Shown here one piece after another: positions 5,191 through 13,620 of a stretch of 13,855 bases of DNA. The DNA is taken from the NCBI GenBank assembly GCA_905216075.1, contig CAJMSO010000021.1:1-13855 (forward strand). Reading direction: 5' to 3'. The translations under genes were made by a program, and so were the position numbers. Origin of the DNA: an uncultured bacterium. Lineage in GTDB: Bacteria; Actinomycetota; Coriobacteriia; Coriobacteriales; Coriobacteriaceae. Below the pieces are notes generated by a model, which made no database searches, was not told the DNA's origin, and was given only the letters and a program-made list of their open reading frames with translations. The stretch's first letter is position 1. Each line of letters starts with the position of its first letter.

Positions 5191-7201
5191 CATGACGCTG
5201 TTTATCGCATCGCTTGCCGTCTCGTGCATCGGTGCGCTCGCCTCGGTTCTGCTGATCAAGGCCGATAACGCCGCCAAGACCGCCGGCTGCCTTATCGGCG
5301 CCGTCGCTGCGGTGCTTTCGTTTGTGGCCGGTATCCAGGCCGTGCTGGGCGATGTCACGTCGGTCGACACCATCGTGTTCTTCCCGTTTGCCCATTTCCA
5401 GCTGCTGCTCAATCAGCTGTCCGGTCTGTTCGTGGCGCTCATCTCGGTGCTCGCGTTTGCCGGTTCGATCTACGGTCTCAACTACTTTGATGAGTATCCG
5501 GGCAAAAAGGGCCGCGCCGGCTTCTTCTTTAACACCTTTGTGGCGTCCATGATGCTCGTCATCACCGCCGACAACGTGTTTTGGTTCCTGGTCGCCTTTG
5601 AGCTCATGTCGCTGACTTCGTACTTCCTGGTCGTGATTGAGGAGAACGAGAACTCCATCCATGGCGGTTGGCTCTACTTTGTGATCGCGCACGTGGGCTT
5701 TGTGCTCATCATGGCGAGCTTCCTCACCATGACCAACTTCGCCGGTGGCTCGTTTGCCTTTGCGGATTTCCGTGCTACGCAGTTTAGCCCCGCGGTCGCA
5801 TCCGTGTGCTTTGTGCTCGCCTTCTTTGGCTTTGGCGCCAAGGCCGGTATCATCCCGCTGCACGGCTGGCTGCCCAAGGCACATCCCGAGGCGCCGTCCA
5901 ACGTGTCGGCCCTTATGTCCGGCGGCATGATCAAGATCGGTATCTTCGGCATCCTCAAGGTGGGCCTCGACCTGCTCTCCGCCTCGGGCGTTCAGGTCTG
6001 GTGGGGCCTTATGGTCATGGTCTTCGGTGCGATCTCGTCGGTTCTCGGCGTGGCCTTCGCCCTGCAGGAGCATGACATCAAGCGCCTGCTGGCCTATCAC
6101 TCCGTCGAGAACATCGGCATCATTCTGCTCGGCGTCGGCGCCTCCATGGCCGCCATGGCGCTCAACTCTGTCGGCATCGCCGTCCTGGCCCTGATGGCCG
6201 CCCTCTACCACACGTTTAACCACGCGATGTTTAAGGGCGAGCTGTTCTTGGGCGCCGGTGCGCTGCTGTACTCCACGGGTACGCGCAATATGGAGAAGAT
6301 GGGCGGCCTGTTCCGTCGTATGCCGGCAACGGCCATCTGCTTCCTCGTTGGCGCGCTTGCCATCTCGGCCATCCCGCCCTTCAACGGCTTTGTTTCCGAG
6401 TGGTTTACCTACCAGTCGCTGTTTAATGCCGCCATGCAGGGCGACAAGGCCGTCATGATCGTGGCCGTGTTCGCTGCCGTCGCGCTCGCCATTACCGGCG
6501 CGCTGGCTGTTACGTGCTTCGTCAAGGCCTATGGCGTCTCCTTTGCCTCCGCGCCCCGCTCCGAGGCCGCGGCCAATGCCAAGGAGGTTCCCGCCCCCAT
6601 GGTGTTTGCGCAGGGCCTGCTTGCGGCCATCTGCGTCGTGCTGGGCATTGGCGCTCCCGTGATCGCGCCCGTGCTGGTCGATGTCGCCGCGTCCGTGCTG
6701 CATCCGTACGGTGGCGTGTTTGCCGCCGAGGGCATGGAGCTCATGAACCAGTACTCCGGCGCTGCCACCTCCACGCCCGCGATCGCCATTGCGCTCGTGG
6801 TACTTGTCGGCCTTGCCTGCGGCTACCGCAAGCTCAAGACCGTCGGTAAGGTGCAGAAGTCCCAGCCGTGGGCATGCGGCTATGCTCCCAACGAGCATAT
6901 GCCCGTCGTGGCCACGACCTTTGCCTCCGAGGTGTCCTGGTTTATGCAGCCGCTCTACACGCTGCGCGACCGCTGCACGGCCGTCTGCTGGTCCATCGCG
7001 CACTTCTTCCAGAAGCTCACCGGTGTGGCCGAGGCTGTGGAGCCCGTACCCGACAAGGTTCTCGTCGATGCCCCGCATAAGGCTGTCGAGAAGCTCGCCG
7101 ACCTCGCGACTAAGCTCGAGGGCGGCAACTACAGCATCTATATCTGCTACATCGTCGCGGCACTCGTGGTGTTCCTCGTGCTCGCCGTGCAAATGGGTTA
7201 A
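5183..7201 (+). CDS. hyfB: Hydrogenase-4 component B, antiporter-like membrane subunit (NuoL/M/N family)
   Basis: The 672-residue hydrophobic protein has the same length as E. coli HyfB. Residues important for ion translocation in complex I antiporter-like subunits are present. Glu140 lies in FELMSLTSYF, Lys220 in FGFGAKAGIIPLHGWLP, and Lys251 in SGGMIKIG. HTFNHAMFKGELFL (343-356) provides His343, His347 and Lys351 in the second half-channel region. The protein should span the cytoplasmic membrane about 14-16 times and move protons or sodium while H2 is formed. The start overlaps the end of hyfA (ATGGATAG shared). It is followed by AGGAGGGG and hyfC 12 nt later. HycC of FHL-1 is the close alternative, but the presence of hyfD, E and F fixes the Hyf naming. 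Confidence 0.95.
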   Translation: MDSMTLFIASLAVSCIGALASVLLIKADNAAKTAGCLIGAVAAVLSFVAGIQAVLGDVTSVDTIVFFPFAHFQLLLNQLSGLFVALISVLAFAGSIYGLNYFDEYPGKKGRAGFFFNTFVASMMLVITADNVFWFLVAFELMSLTSYFLVVIEENENSIHGGWLYFVIAHVGFVLIMASFLTMTNFAGGSFAFADFRATQFSPAVASVCFVLAFFGFGAKAGIIPLHGWLPKAHPEAPSNVSALMSGGMIKIGIFGILKVGLDLLSASGVQVWWGLMVMVFGAISSVLGVAFALQEHDIKRLLAYHSVENIGIILLGVGASMAAMALNSVGIAVLALMAALYHTFNHAMFKGELFLGAGALLYSTGTRNMEKMGGLFRRMPATAICFLVGALAISAIPPFNGFVSEWFTYQSLFNAAMQGDKAVMIVAVFAAVALAITGALAVTCFVKAYGVSFASAPRSEAAANAKEVPAPMVFAQGLLAAICVVLGIGAPVIAPVLVDVAASVLHPYGGVFAAEGMELMNQYSGAATSTPAIAIALVVLVGLACGYRKLKTVGKVQKSQPWACGYAPNEHMPVVATTFASEVSWFMQPLYTLRDRCTAVCWSIAHFFQKLTGVAEAVEPVPDKVLVDAPHKAVEKLADLATKLEGGNYSIYICYIVAALVVFLVLAVQMG

Positions 7202-7213
7202 GGAGGGGAGAGC

Positions 7214-8140
7214 ATGAACAACATCGTACTTGCCGTTCTGCAGGGCGTGGTCGTTATGGCCGTCGCGCCGTTCTTCTCCGGTCTCGGTCGCGTGATCCGC
7301 GCCAAGATGCACAACCGTCGCGGCCCCAGCATCATGCAGGACTACCGCGACCTGGCCAAGCTCTTTGCGCGCCCCGAGTCCCAGTGCGAGGACGCGAGCT
7401 TTGCGCTGCGCATTATGCCGCCGCTGTTCCTCGCCGTCGCCTTTATGCTCGCGATGGGTCTGCCGCTCTTTACGGCACAAAGCCCCATCCCGGTCTTTGG
7501 TGACGCCATCACCATCATGTACAGCCTGGCGCTCGCCCGCTTCTTCTTCGCCCTCTGCGGTGTGGATTCGTCCAACGCCTACGCCGGTATCGGCGGCGTT
7601 CGCGAGCTGCTCATGAGCGTGCTCATCGAGCCGTCCATGCTGCTGGCGCTGTTTGCCGCCGCCCTGGTGTGTGGTTCCACCGACATCGCCACTATGGGTC
7701 AGCACATCATGACGGGCGCCATCGACGCGCCGGTCGCCGTGATCCTCGCCGGCATCGCCTTTGCGATCGCCTGCTACATGGAACTCGGCAAGCTGCCGTT
7801 TGACCAGGCCGAGGCCGAGCAGGAGCTTCAGGAAGGTCCGCTCGCCGAGCTTTCCGGCCCGTCGCTCGCCATGGCCAAGCTCGCCATGTCCATGAAGCAG
7901 GTCCTGGTCGTCGCCTGGTTCTGCGCGATCTTCATCCCCTGGGGCGAGCCCGCGACCGTGGGTGCCGCCGCTGTTCTGGGCGCAGTCATCTTCCTGGTGA
8001 AGTGCCTTATCGACTTTGTCGTATGCGGCGTGATCGAGAACTCCTGCTCGCGCTCGCGTTTTAAGGTGCTTGGCAATCAGACCTGGGCCGTCGTGGGCAT
8101 CGCCGTTCTGGCGTTTGTCTTCGTGGTCGTCGGCGTGTAG
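7214..8140 (+). CDS. hyfC: Hydrogenase-4 component C, membrane anchor (NuoH/HycD family)
   Basis: HyfC is the integral membrane subunit on which the catalytic arm docks, equivalent to NuoH of complex I. It has 308 residues, against 315 in E. coli. The family signature RRGPSIMQDYRDLAKLF (35-51) lies in the first cytoplasmic loop. The charged loop ELGKLPFDQAEAEQELQEG in the second half carries the acidic cluster that faces the hydrogenase and is thought to pass conformational change to the pumping subunits. Between these loops are several hydrophobic stretches, about eight in total. The gene is 12 nt behind hyfB with AGGAGGGG before the ATG and 15 nt ahead of hyfD. Confidence 0.94.
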   Translation: MNNIVLAVLQGVVVMAVAPFFSGLGRVIRAKMHNRRGPSIMQDYRDLAKLFARPESQCEDASFALRIMPPLFLAVAFMLAMGLPLFTAQSPIPVFGDAITIMYSLALARFFFALCGVDSSNAYAGIGGVRELLMSVLIEPSMLLALFAAALVCGSTDIATMGQHIMTGAIDAPVAVILAGIAFAIACYMELGKLPFDQAEAEQELQEGPLAELSGPSLAMAKLAMSMKQVLVVAWFCAIFIPWGEPATVGAAAVLGAVIFLVKCLIDFVVCGVIENSCSRSRFKVLGNQTWAVVGIAVLAFVFVVVGV

Positions 8141-8155
8141 GAGAAGGGAGAAACA

Positions 8156-9613
8156 ATGTCATTTGCAGTCAGTCTGTCCCTTCTCGGCTTGGTCGCTATC
8201 GCGGCCCCGATGGTGGCTTCGGTGCTCGTCGCCCTGTTCCCCCGTCCGTACGCCAAGTGGTTCAGCGTTTTGGGTGCCGCCGTCTCGACGGTCTGCACCA
8301 TCGCCCTCGCCGCGAATTTCGCTGGCGCCGGCATGCCCGACACGCAGGTCCCCCTGATCTCGTTTGGGCAGACCCTCGTTATGGGATTCACCTTCGATCG
8401 CATGAGCACACTGCTCGCGCCCGCCTTTGTGGGTATCGGCCTGCTTGTCGTGATCTATTCGATTCCCTATATGAGCGAGAATAACCGTGAGCATCCCGAC
8501 GCACCGCGTCGTCGCTTCTACGCGTACCTCGCGACCTTCATCGGTGCCATGGCCGGTCTTGTGTACAGCTCGACCCTTTTGGGCCAGCTCGTGTTCTTTG
8601 AGATCACGGGTGCGTGCTCTTGGGGCCTCATTAGCTACTACATGACGCCTACGGCCAAGAAGGCCGGCATGAAGGCCCTGATCATCACGCATATCGGTGC
8701 GCTTGGTCTGTATCTGGGCGCCGCCATTGTGTTTGCCCACACCGGCACCTTCGCCATCACCGCGATTGCCGGCCTCGACACCAAGCTCAAGGCTATCGTC
8801 CTTTTGCTCGTGCTGTTTGCGGCCTGGGCCAAGTCCGCACAGGTCCCCATGTACATGTGGTTGCCTTCGGCCATGGAGGCGCCGACGCCTGTTTCGGCCT
8901 ACCTGCATGGCGCCTCGATGGTCAAGGTCGGCGTGTGCGTGTTCGCGCGTGCACTCGTCTCTGCCGGCGAGATTCCCGAGATCGTGGGCTGGGTCGCCAT
9001 TATCGACGCCATGGTCACCATGCTCTTTGGTTTCCTTATGTACCTGCCGCAAAAGGACATGAAGCGTCTGCTGGCCTTCTCCACGATCGCCCAGCTCTCC
9101 TATGTGTTCTTTGGTCTGGGCCTTTCGGTCTTTGGCAGCCAGCTGGCTTTTGATGGCGCCGTGTGCCATATCTTTAACCACGCTTTCGCCAAGACCCTGT
9201 TCTTCCTGATCGCCGGTTCGTTCTCCTTTACGCTCGGCACGCGTATGCTGCCCAAGCTTCGCGGCATCGTAAAGAAGTACCCGATCTCGGGCGTGGGCTT
9301 TGGTGTCGCGGCGCTCGCCATTGCCGGCGTGCCGCCCATGAACACGTTCTTCTCGAAGTTCCAGATCATCGCCGGCGGCTTTTCTGTGGGTGCCGGCAAC
9401 GTCGCGATTCTGGTGCTCGTGTGCATCATGGTCGCCGAGACCGTCGCCACCTTTGCCTGGTTCCTCAAGTGGATGGGCTATTGCCTGCCCGGCGAGCCGA
9501 GCGAAGAGGTCGCTGCGGGTGCCCCGCTTCCCCGCGCGATGGCGTTCGTGTTCATCGTGCTCATCATCATGGTCATCGTCAGCGGCCCGCTTTCGGCCAG
9601 CTGGATCGGTTAG
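8156..9613 (+). CDS. hyfD: Hydrogenase-4 component D, antiporter-like membrane subunit
   Basis: This is the second NuoL/M/N-type subunit, absent from the simpler Hyc (FHL-1) complex. Length is 485 residues, against 479 in E. coli. Glu149 (VFFEITGACSWG), Lys226 (AAWAKSAQVPMYMWLP) and Lys257 (GASMVKVG) occupy the positions used for ion transfer in the family. HIFNHAFAKTLFFL further on matches the second half-channel. The protein starts with a hydrophobic segment and should have about 14 membrane helices. The RBS AAGGGAG lies just before the ATG at 8156. The gene is 13 nt ahead of hyfE. Its presence gives the complex additional possible ion channels beside HyfB and HyfF. Confidence 0.94.
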   Translation: MSFAVSLSLLGLVAIAAPMVASVLVALFPRPYAKWFSVLGAAVSTVCTIALAANFAGAGMPDTQVPLISFGQTLVMGFTFDRMSTLLAPAFVGIGLLVVIYSIPYMSENNREHPDAPRRRFYAYLATFIGAMAGLVYSSTLLGQLVFFEITGACSWGLISYYMTPTAKKAGMKALIITHIGALGLYLGAAIVFAHTGTFAITAIAGLDTKLKAIVLLLVLFAAWAKSAQVPMYMWLPSAMEAPTPVSAYLHGASMVKVGVCVFARALVSAGEIPEIVGWVAIIDAMVTMLFGFLMYLPQKDMKRLLAFSTIAQLSYVFFGLGLSVFGSQLAFDGAVCHIFNHAFAKTLFFLIAGSFSFTLGTRMLPKLRGIVKKYPISGVGFGVAALAIAGVPPMNTFFSKFQIIAGGFSVGAGNVAILVLVCIMVAETVATFAWFLKWMGYCLPGEPSEEVAAGAPLPRAMAFVFIVLIIMVIVSGPLSASWIG

Positions 9614-9626
9614 GAGGTAGAACGAC

Positions 9627-10280
9627 ATGGGTTATTCGATCGTCAACATCCTTGGCGGCCTTCTGATCGTCACGTCCACCATGGTGGTTGTCTCCAAGAA
9701 CATCAAACATTCCATCCACTGGTATGCGGTGCAGTCGCTGGTGCTCGTGGGACTGCTCGCCACGCTCGGTGTCACTACCGGTGCGCAGGAGCTGCTTATG
9801 TGGGCTGGATCTGCCTTTATCACTAAGGTCGTCCTGGTCCCTTACATCCTCAACCGCGCATACAAGAAGATGGGCGAGCCGAGCGACGCATCGCTCAAGG
9901 CCGGCCTTAAGCCCGCGTGGGCCATTTGCATCATCGCCGTGGAGGTCGCGATTTGCTTTGCCGTCGTGACGCAGATCAGCCTGCCCACGGCCGAGGTCGC
10001 AACGCCTGCGCTCGCTATTAGCTTCGCTCACTTCTTTGTGGGCCTCACCTGCATCATCTCGCAGCGCAACATCATGAAGCAGATCTTTGGATACTGCCTC
10101 ATGGAAAACGGCAGCCATGTGACGCTCGCGCTTTTGGCCCCCACCGCTCCCGAGATCATCGAGATCGGTATCGCCACCGACGCCATCTTTGCCGTCATCA
10201 TCATGTCCATCGTCGTGCGTCGCATTTGGGACGACTCCCACTCGCTCGATGCGCGCGACCTGTCCGAGCTGAGGGGGTAG
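9627..10280 (+). CDS. hyfE: Hydrogenase-4 component E (NuoK-like membrane subunit)
   Basis: HyfE is a small membrane subunit of 217 residues (216 in E. coli) related to NuoK/MrpC in its C-terminal part. About six or seven hydrophobic stretches are visible. The segment IFGYCLMENGSHVTLAL near residues 153-169 carries the family's membrane glutamate, and SIVVRRIWDDSHS closes the last helix. It sits between hyfD and hyfF as in E. coli, with TAGGAGGT just upstream (the hyfD stop lies within the RBS region) and only 3 nt before hyfF. Its likely role is to line the lateral ion pathway between the antiporter-like subunits; that is inferred from complex I. Confidence 0.92.
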   Translation: MGYSIVNILGGLLIVTSTMVVVSKNIKHSIHWYAVQSLVLVGLLATLGVTTGAQELLMWAGSAFITKVVLVPYILNRAYKKMGEPSDASLKAGLKPAWAICIIAVEVAICFAVVTQISLPTAEVATPALAISFAHFFVGLTCIISQRNIMKQIFGYCLMENGSHVTLALLAPTAPEIIEIGIATDAIFAVIIMSIVVRRIWDDSHSLDARDLSELRG

Positions 10281-10283
10281 TCC

Positions 10284-11843
10284 ATGGAAACGTTGATTCT
10301 CGCCCTGCTCGCGACTCCTTTGGTGTTCTCGCTGGTCATGGCGTTTTTGCCCAAGAACACGTCCTATAACGTGTTTGCCGGTCTCAACCTGGTCTCCGTC
10401 GCAGCCGTCCTGGTGCTGTCGATTATGACGGCCGGTGACGTCCTTATGAGCGGCGACACCGTGAGCGCTCTTGGCCTGTGGTTCCACCTCGATTCGCTGG
10501 GCGCCATCTTTGTGCTGCTCATCGGCTTTATTGGTTTTCTTACGGGGCTGTTCTCTCTGCCCTATGTAAAGGCCGATATCGAGGAGGGCTCCATGCCCGC
10601 CGAGCGCGCCAAGCAGTATTTTGCGCTGTTTAGCCTGTTCGTGTTCACCATGCTGCTCGCGTGCCTGTCCAACAACATGATCCTCACGTGGGCCGCTGTG
10701 GAGGCAACCACGCTTTCCACCGTGTTCCTTGTGGGTATCTACAAGAACAAGACGGCCCTCGAGGCTTCTTGGAAGTATGCGATGGTCTGCACCGCCGGCG
10801 TGGCCTTTGGCCTGTTCGGTACGCTGCTCATCTACGCCAACGCCGCCGACGTGATTCCCAACGCCCATGAGGCCGCGTTCCTGTCGTGCGTGCTGCCGTA
10901 TGCCGACCAGTTCGATCCGACGCTCATGCGCCTTGCCTTTGCGTTTATCGTGATCGGCTTTGGCACCAAGGCCGGCCTGTTCCCCATGCACACTTGGCTG
11001 CCCGATGCCCACTCCCAGGCCCCGAGCCCTGTCTCGGCCCTGCTCTCGGGTGTGCTGCTTAAGTGCGCCATGCTTGTGATCATGCGCTTCTACGGCTTTA
11101 CCATCCAGGCCGTGGGCGCCGAGTATCCGCAACTTTTGCTGCTGATCGTCGGCACGCTGTCCATTTTGGTGGCGGCACTTTCGATGTTTCGCCAGGACGA
11201 CCTCAAGCGCCGCTTTGCGTACTCGTCTGTGGAGAACGTGGGCGTTATCGCCCTGTGCCTGGGTATCGGTGGACCGCTGGGTATCGCCGCGGCCCTGCTG
11301 CACTGCGTGTTCCACGGCTTTACCAAGACGCTTGCCTTCTGCGTGTCCGGCAACATTCAGCACGCCTTTGGCACGCGTAGCCTGGCTAAGATCCAGGGTG
11401 TCGTCGAGGTTGCTCCCGCAACCGCCGCGCTCGCCGTCCTGGCGCTGCTCGGTCTTGGTGCCTTCCCGCCCTTTGGCATGTTTATCTCCGAGTTCCTGAC
11501 TTTTGTCGCCGGTGTTACCGCCGGTCCCATGTGGCTGGTCGTCGTGGTCGCCCTCGGCCTTACCGTGGCCATCTCCGCGCTCACCCGCATCGCACTCAAG
11601 TCGGTATTCGGCCATGCGCCCCAGGGCATGGGCAAGCATGAGGCCCCGGCGCTCATGCTTATCCCCGAAATCATCCTGGCCGTCATGATCTTGTGGTTTG
11701 GCATCGCCACCCCGCTGCCTCTCGTGCACGGTGTGGAGACCGCGACCGGCATCGTGCTCGAGCAGAGCACCGAGGAACTTCACGCGACGCCGATGTACCG
11801 CGCTGTGTTCGGTACCGAGACCGCTCAGAGCGAGGTGGAGTAA
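10284..11843 (+). CDS. hyfF: Hydrogenase-4 component F, antiporter-like membrane subunit
   Basis: HyfF is the third NuoL/M/N-type subunit, 519 residues against 526 in E. coli. Glu140 (TWAAVEATTLSTVFL), Lys229 (GFGTKAGLFPMHTWLP) and Lys260 (SGVLLKCAM) mark the ion path. FRQDDLKRRFAYSSVENVG and HCVFHGFTKTLAF are further family motifs. Residues 444-519 form a longer, less hydrophobic C-terminal end. The RBS overlaps the end of hyfE (GAGGGGG) and the gap to hyfG is 3 nt. With HyfB and HyfD it gives three complete antiporter modules, more than the single one in Hyc, consistent with greater energy conservation per H2. Stoichiometry cannot be read from sequence. Confidence 0.94.
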   Translation: METLILALLATPLVFSLVMAFLPKNTSYNVFAGLNLVSVAAVLVLSIMTAGDVLMSGDTVSALGLWFHLDSLGAIFVLLIGFIGFLTGLFSLPYVKADIEEGSMPAERAKQYFALFSLFVFTMLLACLSNNMILTWAAVEATTLSTVFLVGIYKNKTALEASWKYAMVCTAGVAFGLFGTLLIYANAADVIPNAHEAAFLSCVLPYADQFDPTLMRLAFAFIVIGFGTKAGLFPMHTWLPDAHSQAPSPVSALLSGVLLKCAMLVIMRFYGFTIQAVGAEYPQLLLLIVGTLSILVAALSMFRQDDLKRRFAYSSVENVGVIALCLGIGGPLGIAAALLHCVFHGFTKTLAFCVSGNIQHAFGTRSLAKIQGVVEVAPATAALAVLALLGLGAFPPFGMFISEFLTFVAGVTAGPMWLVVVVALGLTVAISALTRIALKSVFGHAPQGMGKHEAPALMLIPEIILAVMILWFGIATPLPLVHGVETATGIVLEQSTEELHATPMYRAVFGTETAQSEVE

Positions 11844-11846
11844 CGA

Positions 11847-13619
11847 ATGATTGAAACTGAGAACAAGGTGTATGCCCGTCGCTGCGAGAGCCATGTCGAG
11901 GCCCTGCGCCGCGCCGTTCCGGGCTGCATCGAGAAGGTCGAGTGGCAGTGCGAGGACCAGCTGACGATTACCGTCAAGCAGGACAAGCTGCCCGAGGCCG
12001 TCCACTACCTGTATTACGAGCGCTACGGCTGGATTCCCGTGATCATCGGCAACGATGAGCGCAGCCTGTGCGGCCGTTACGCCGTGTACTACGTCATCTC
12101 CATGGAGGGGGAGGACCCCGGCTGGGTGACCGTGCGCACCGAGGTCGATCCCGCCAAGATGACGTTCCCGTCCGTGACGCCGTTCGTCCCCGCCTGCGTG
12201 TGGGGCGAGCGCGAGCTGCGCGACATGTTCGGACTGATTCCCGAGGGTCTGCCCGATCGTCGTCGCCTGGTGCTGCCCGACGATTGGCCCAGCGGCCTGT
12301 ATCCGCTGCGCAAGGACTCCATGGACTACCGTTTCCGTCCCGCTCCCGCGAGCGACATGGAAAACTACGAGTTCTTGGCCGATACCAAGGGCAAGGAGAC
12401 GACGCTCGTCCCCATGGGCCCGTTGCACATTACCTCCGACGAGCCCGGCCACTTCCGCCTGTTCGTTGAGGGCGAGACGATCGTCGACGCCGACTATCGT
12501 CTGTTCTACGTGCACCGCGGCATGGAGAAGGTCGCCGAGACGCGCCTGAACTATGACGCCGTGACGTTCCTCGCCGACCGCATCTGCGGCATCTGCGGCT
12601 GCGCCCACTCGGTGGCCTATGCCGAGGCCGTCGAGCGCGCCCAGGGCATCCATGTCCCGCCGCGCGCCCAGTACATCCGCGCTATCATGCTCGAGGTCGA
12701 GCGCCTGCACTCGCATCTGCTCAACATTGGCCTGGCGTCGCACTACACGGGCTTCGACTCCGGCTTCCAGCAGTTCTTCCGCGTCCGCGAGAAGTCCATG
12801 GACCTGGCCGAGAAGCTCTCCGGTCACCGCAAGACCTACGGCCTCAACGTGATCGGCGGCGTGCGTCGCGACATTTTGGCCGAGCAGAAGCTCTCCACGC
12901 TCACGACCATCCACCAACTGCGCTCCGAGGTTCAAGAACTCGTCGACATGCTGCTCTCCACGCCCAACTTTATCGAGCGTACGAGCGGTATCGGCATTCT
13001 GGACCGCAAGATCGCTCGCGACTTCTCGCCGGTCGGCCCGCTCATGCGTGGCTCGGGCTATGCCCGCGACGTGCGCTTCGACCATCCCTTCGACGGCTAC
13101 GCCGATCCGGACGTCCAAAAGATGCACGCTGCCACGGCAGATACCTGCGATGCCTTCGGCCGTACCGCCGTTCGCATCCAGGAGGTCTACGATTCGATCG
13201 ACATGATCGAGACCATGCTCGAGAACTGCCCGTCGGGCCCCATCCTCACCACGGATTGGGAGTACACCCCGCACAAGTACGCTATCGGCGCCACCGAGGC
13301 GCCGCGCGGCGAGGACGTGCACTGGGCCATGCTCGGCAACAACCAGAAGTGCTACCGCTGGCGCGCCAAGGCCGCCACGTACAGCAACTGGCCGGTCCTG
13401 CGCTACATGTTCCGCGGCAACACCGTGGGCGACGCGGCGCTGATCGTCGGTTCGCTCGACCCGTGCTACTCCTGCACCGACCGCGTGACGGTGACCGATG
13501 TCGCCGCCAAGCGCGACCACGTGCTCGACAAGGAGCAGTTCGAGAACGTCTGGCGCGACAAGTCGCCGCTTGCGGGCGAGGGCACCATGGCCGCCCCGCT
13601 CGATGAGGAGGCGCTCTAA
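11847..13619 (+). CDS. hyfG: Hydrogenase-4 large subunit with [NiFe] active site (NuoC-NuoD fusion)
   Basis: HyfG reduces protons to H2. The 590 residues form a NuoC-like N-terminal domain (about 1-165, with WGERELRDMFG from Trp119) joined to a NuoD/[NiFe] large-subunit domain (from about 190, MGPLHITSDEPGHFRLF). The four nickel-iron ligands are Cys247 and Cys250 in RICGICGCAHS and Cys540 and Cys543 in DPCYSCTDR. E. coli HycE/HyfG have Phe where Cys252 stands. The protein extends 44 residues past Arg546; in HycE a similar tail is removed by the protease HycI after this Arg once nickel is inserted, so the same maturation is expected here. Total length is about 20 residues above E. coli HyfG, partly from that tail. 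It lies 3 nt after hyfF and 1 nt before hyfH. Confidence 0.95.
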   Translation: MIETENKVYARRCESHVEALRRAVPGCIEKVEWQCEDQLTITVKQDKLPEAVHYLYYERYGWIPVIIGNDERSLCGRYAVYYVISMEGEDPGWVTVRTEVDPAKMTFPSVTPFVPACVWGERELRDMFGLIPEGLPDRRRLVLPDDWPSGLYPLRKDSMDYRFRPAPASDMENYEFLADTKGKETTLVPMGPLHITSDEPGHFRLFVEGETIVDADYRLFYVHRGMEKVAETRLNYDAVTFLADRICGICGCAHSVAYAEAVERAQGIHVPPRAQYIRAIMLEVERLHSHLLNIGLASHYTGFDSGFQQFFRVREKSMDLAEKLSGHRKTYGLNVIGGVRRDILAEQKLSTLTTIHQLRSEVQELVDMLLSTPNFIERTSGIGILDRKIARDFSPVGPLMRGSGYARDVRFDHPFDGYADPDVQKMHAATADTCDAFGRTAVRIQEVYDSIDMIETMLENCPSGPILTTDWEYTPHKYAIGATEAPRGEDVHWAMLGNNQKCYRWRAKAATYSNWPVLRYMFRGNTVGDAALIVGSLDPCYSCTDRVTVTDVAAKRDHVLDKEQFENVWRDKSPLAGEGTMAAPLDEEAL

Positions 13620-13620
13620 T

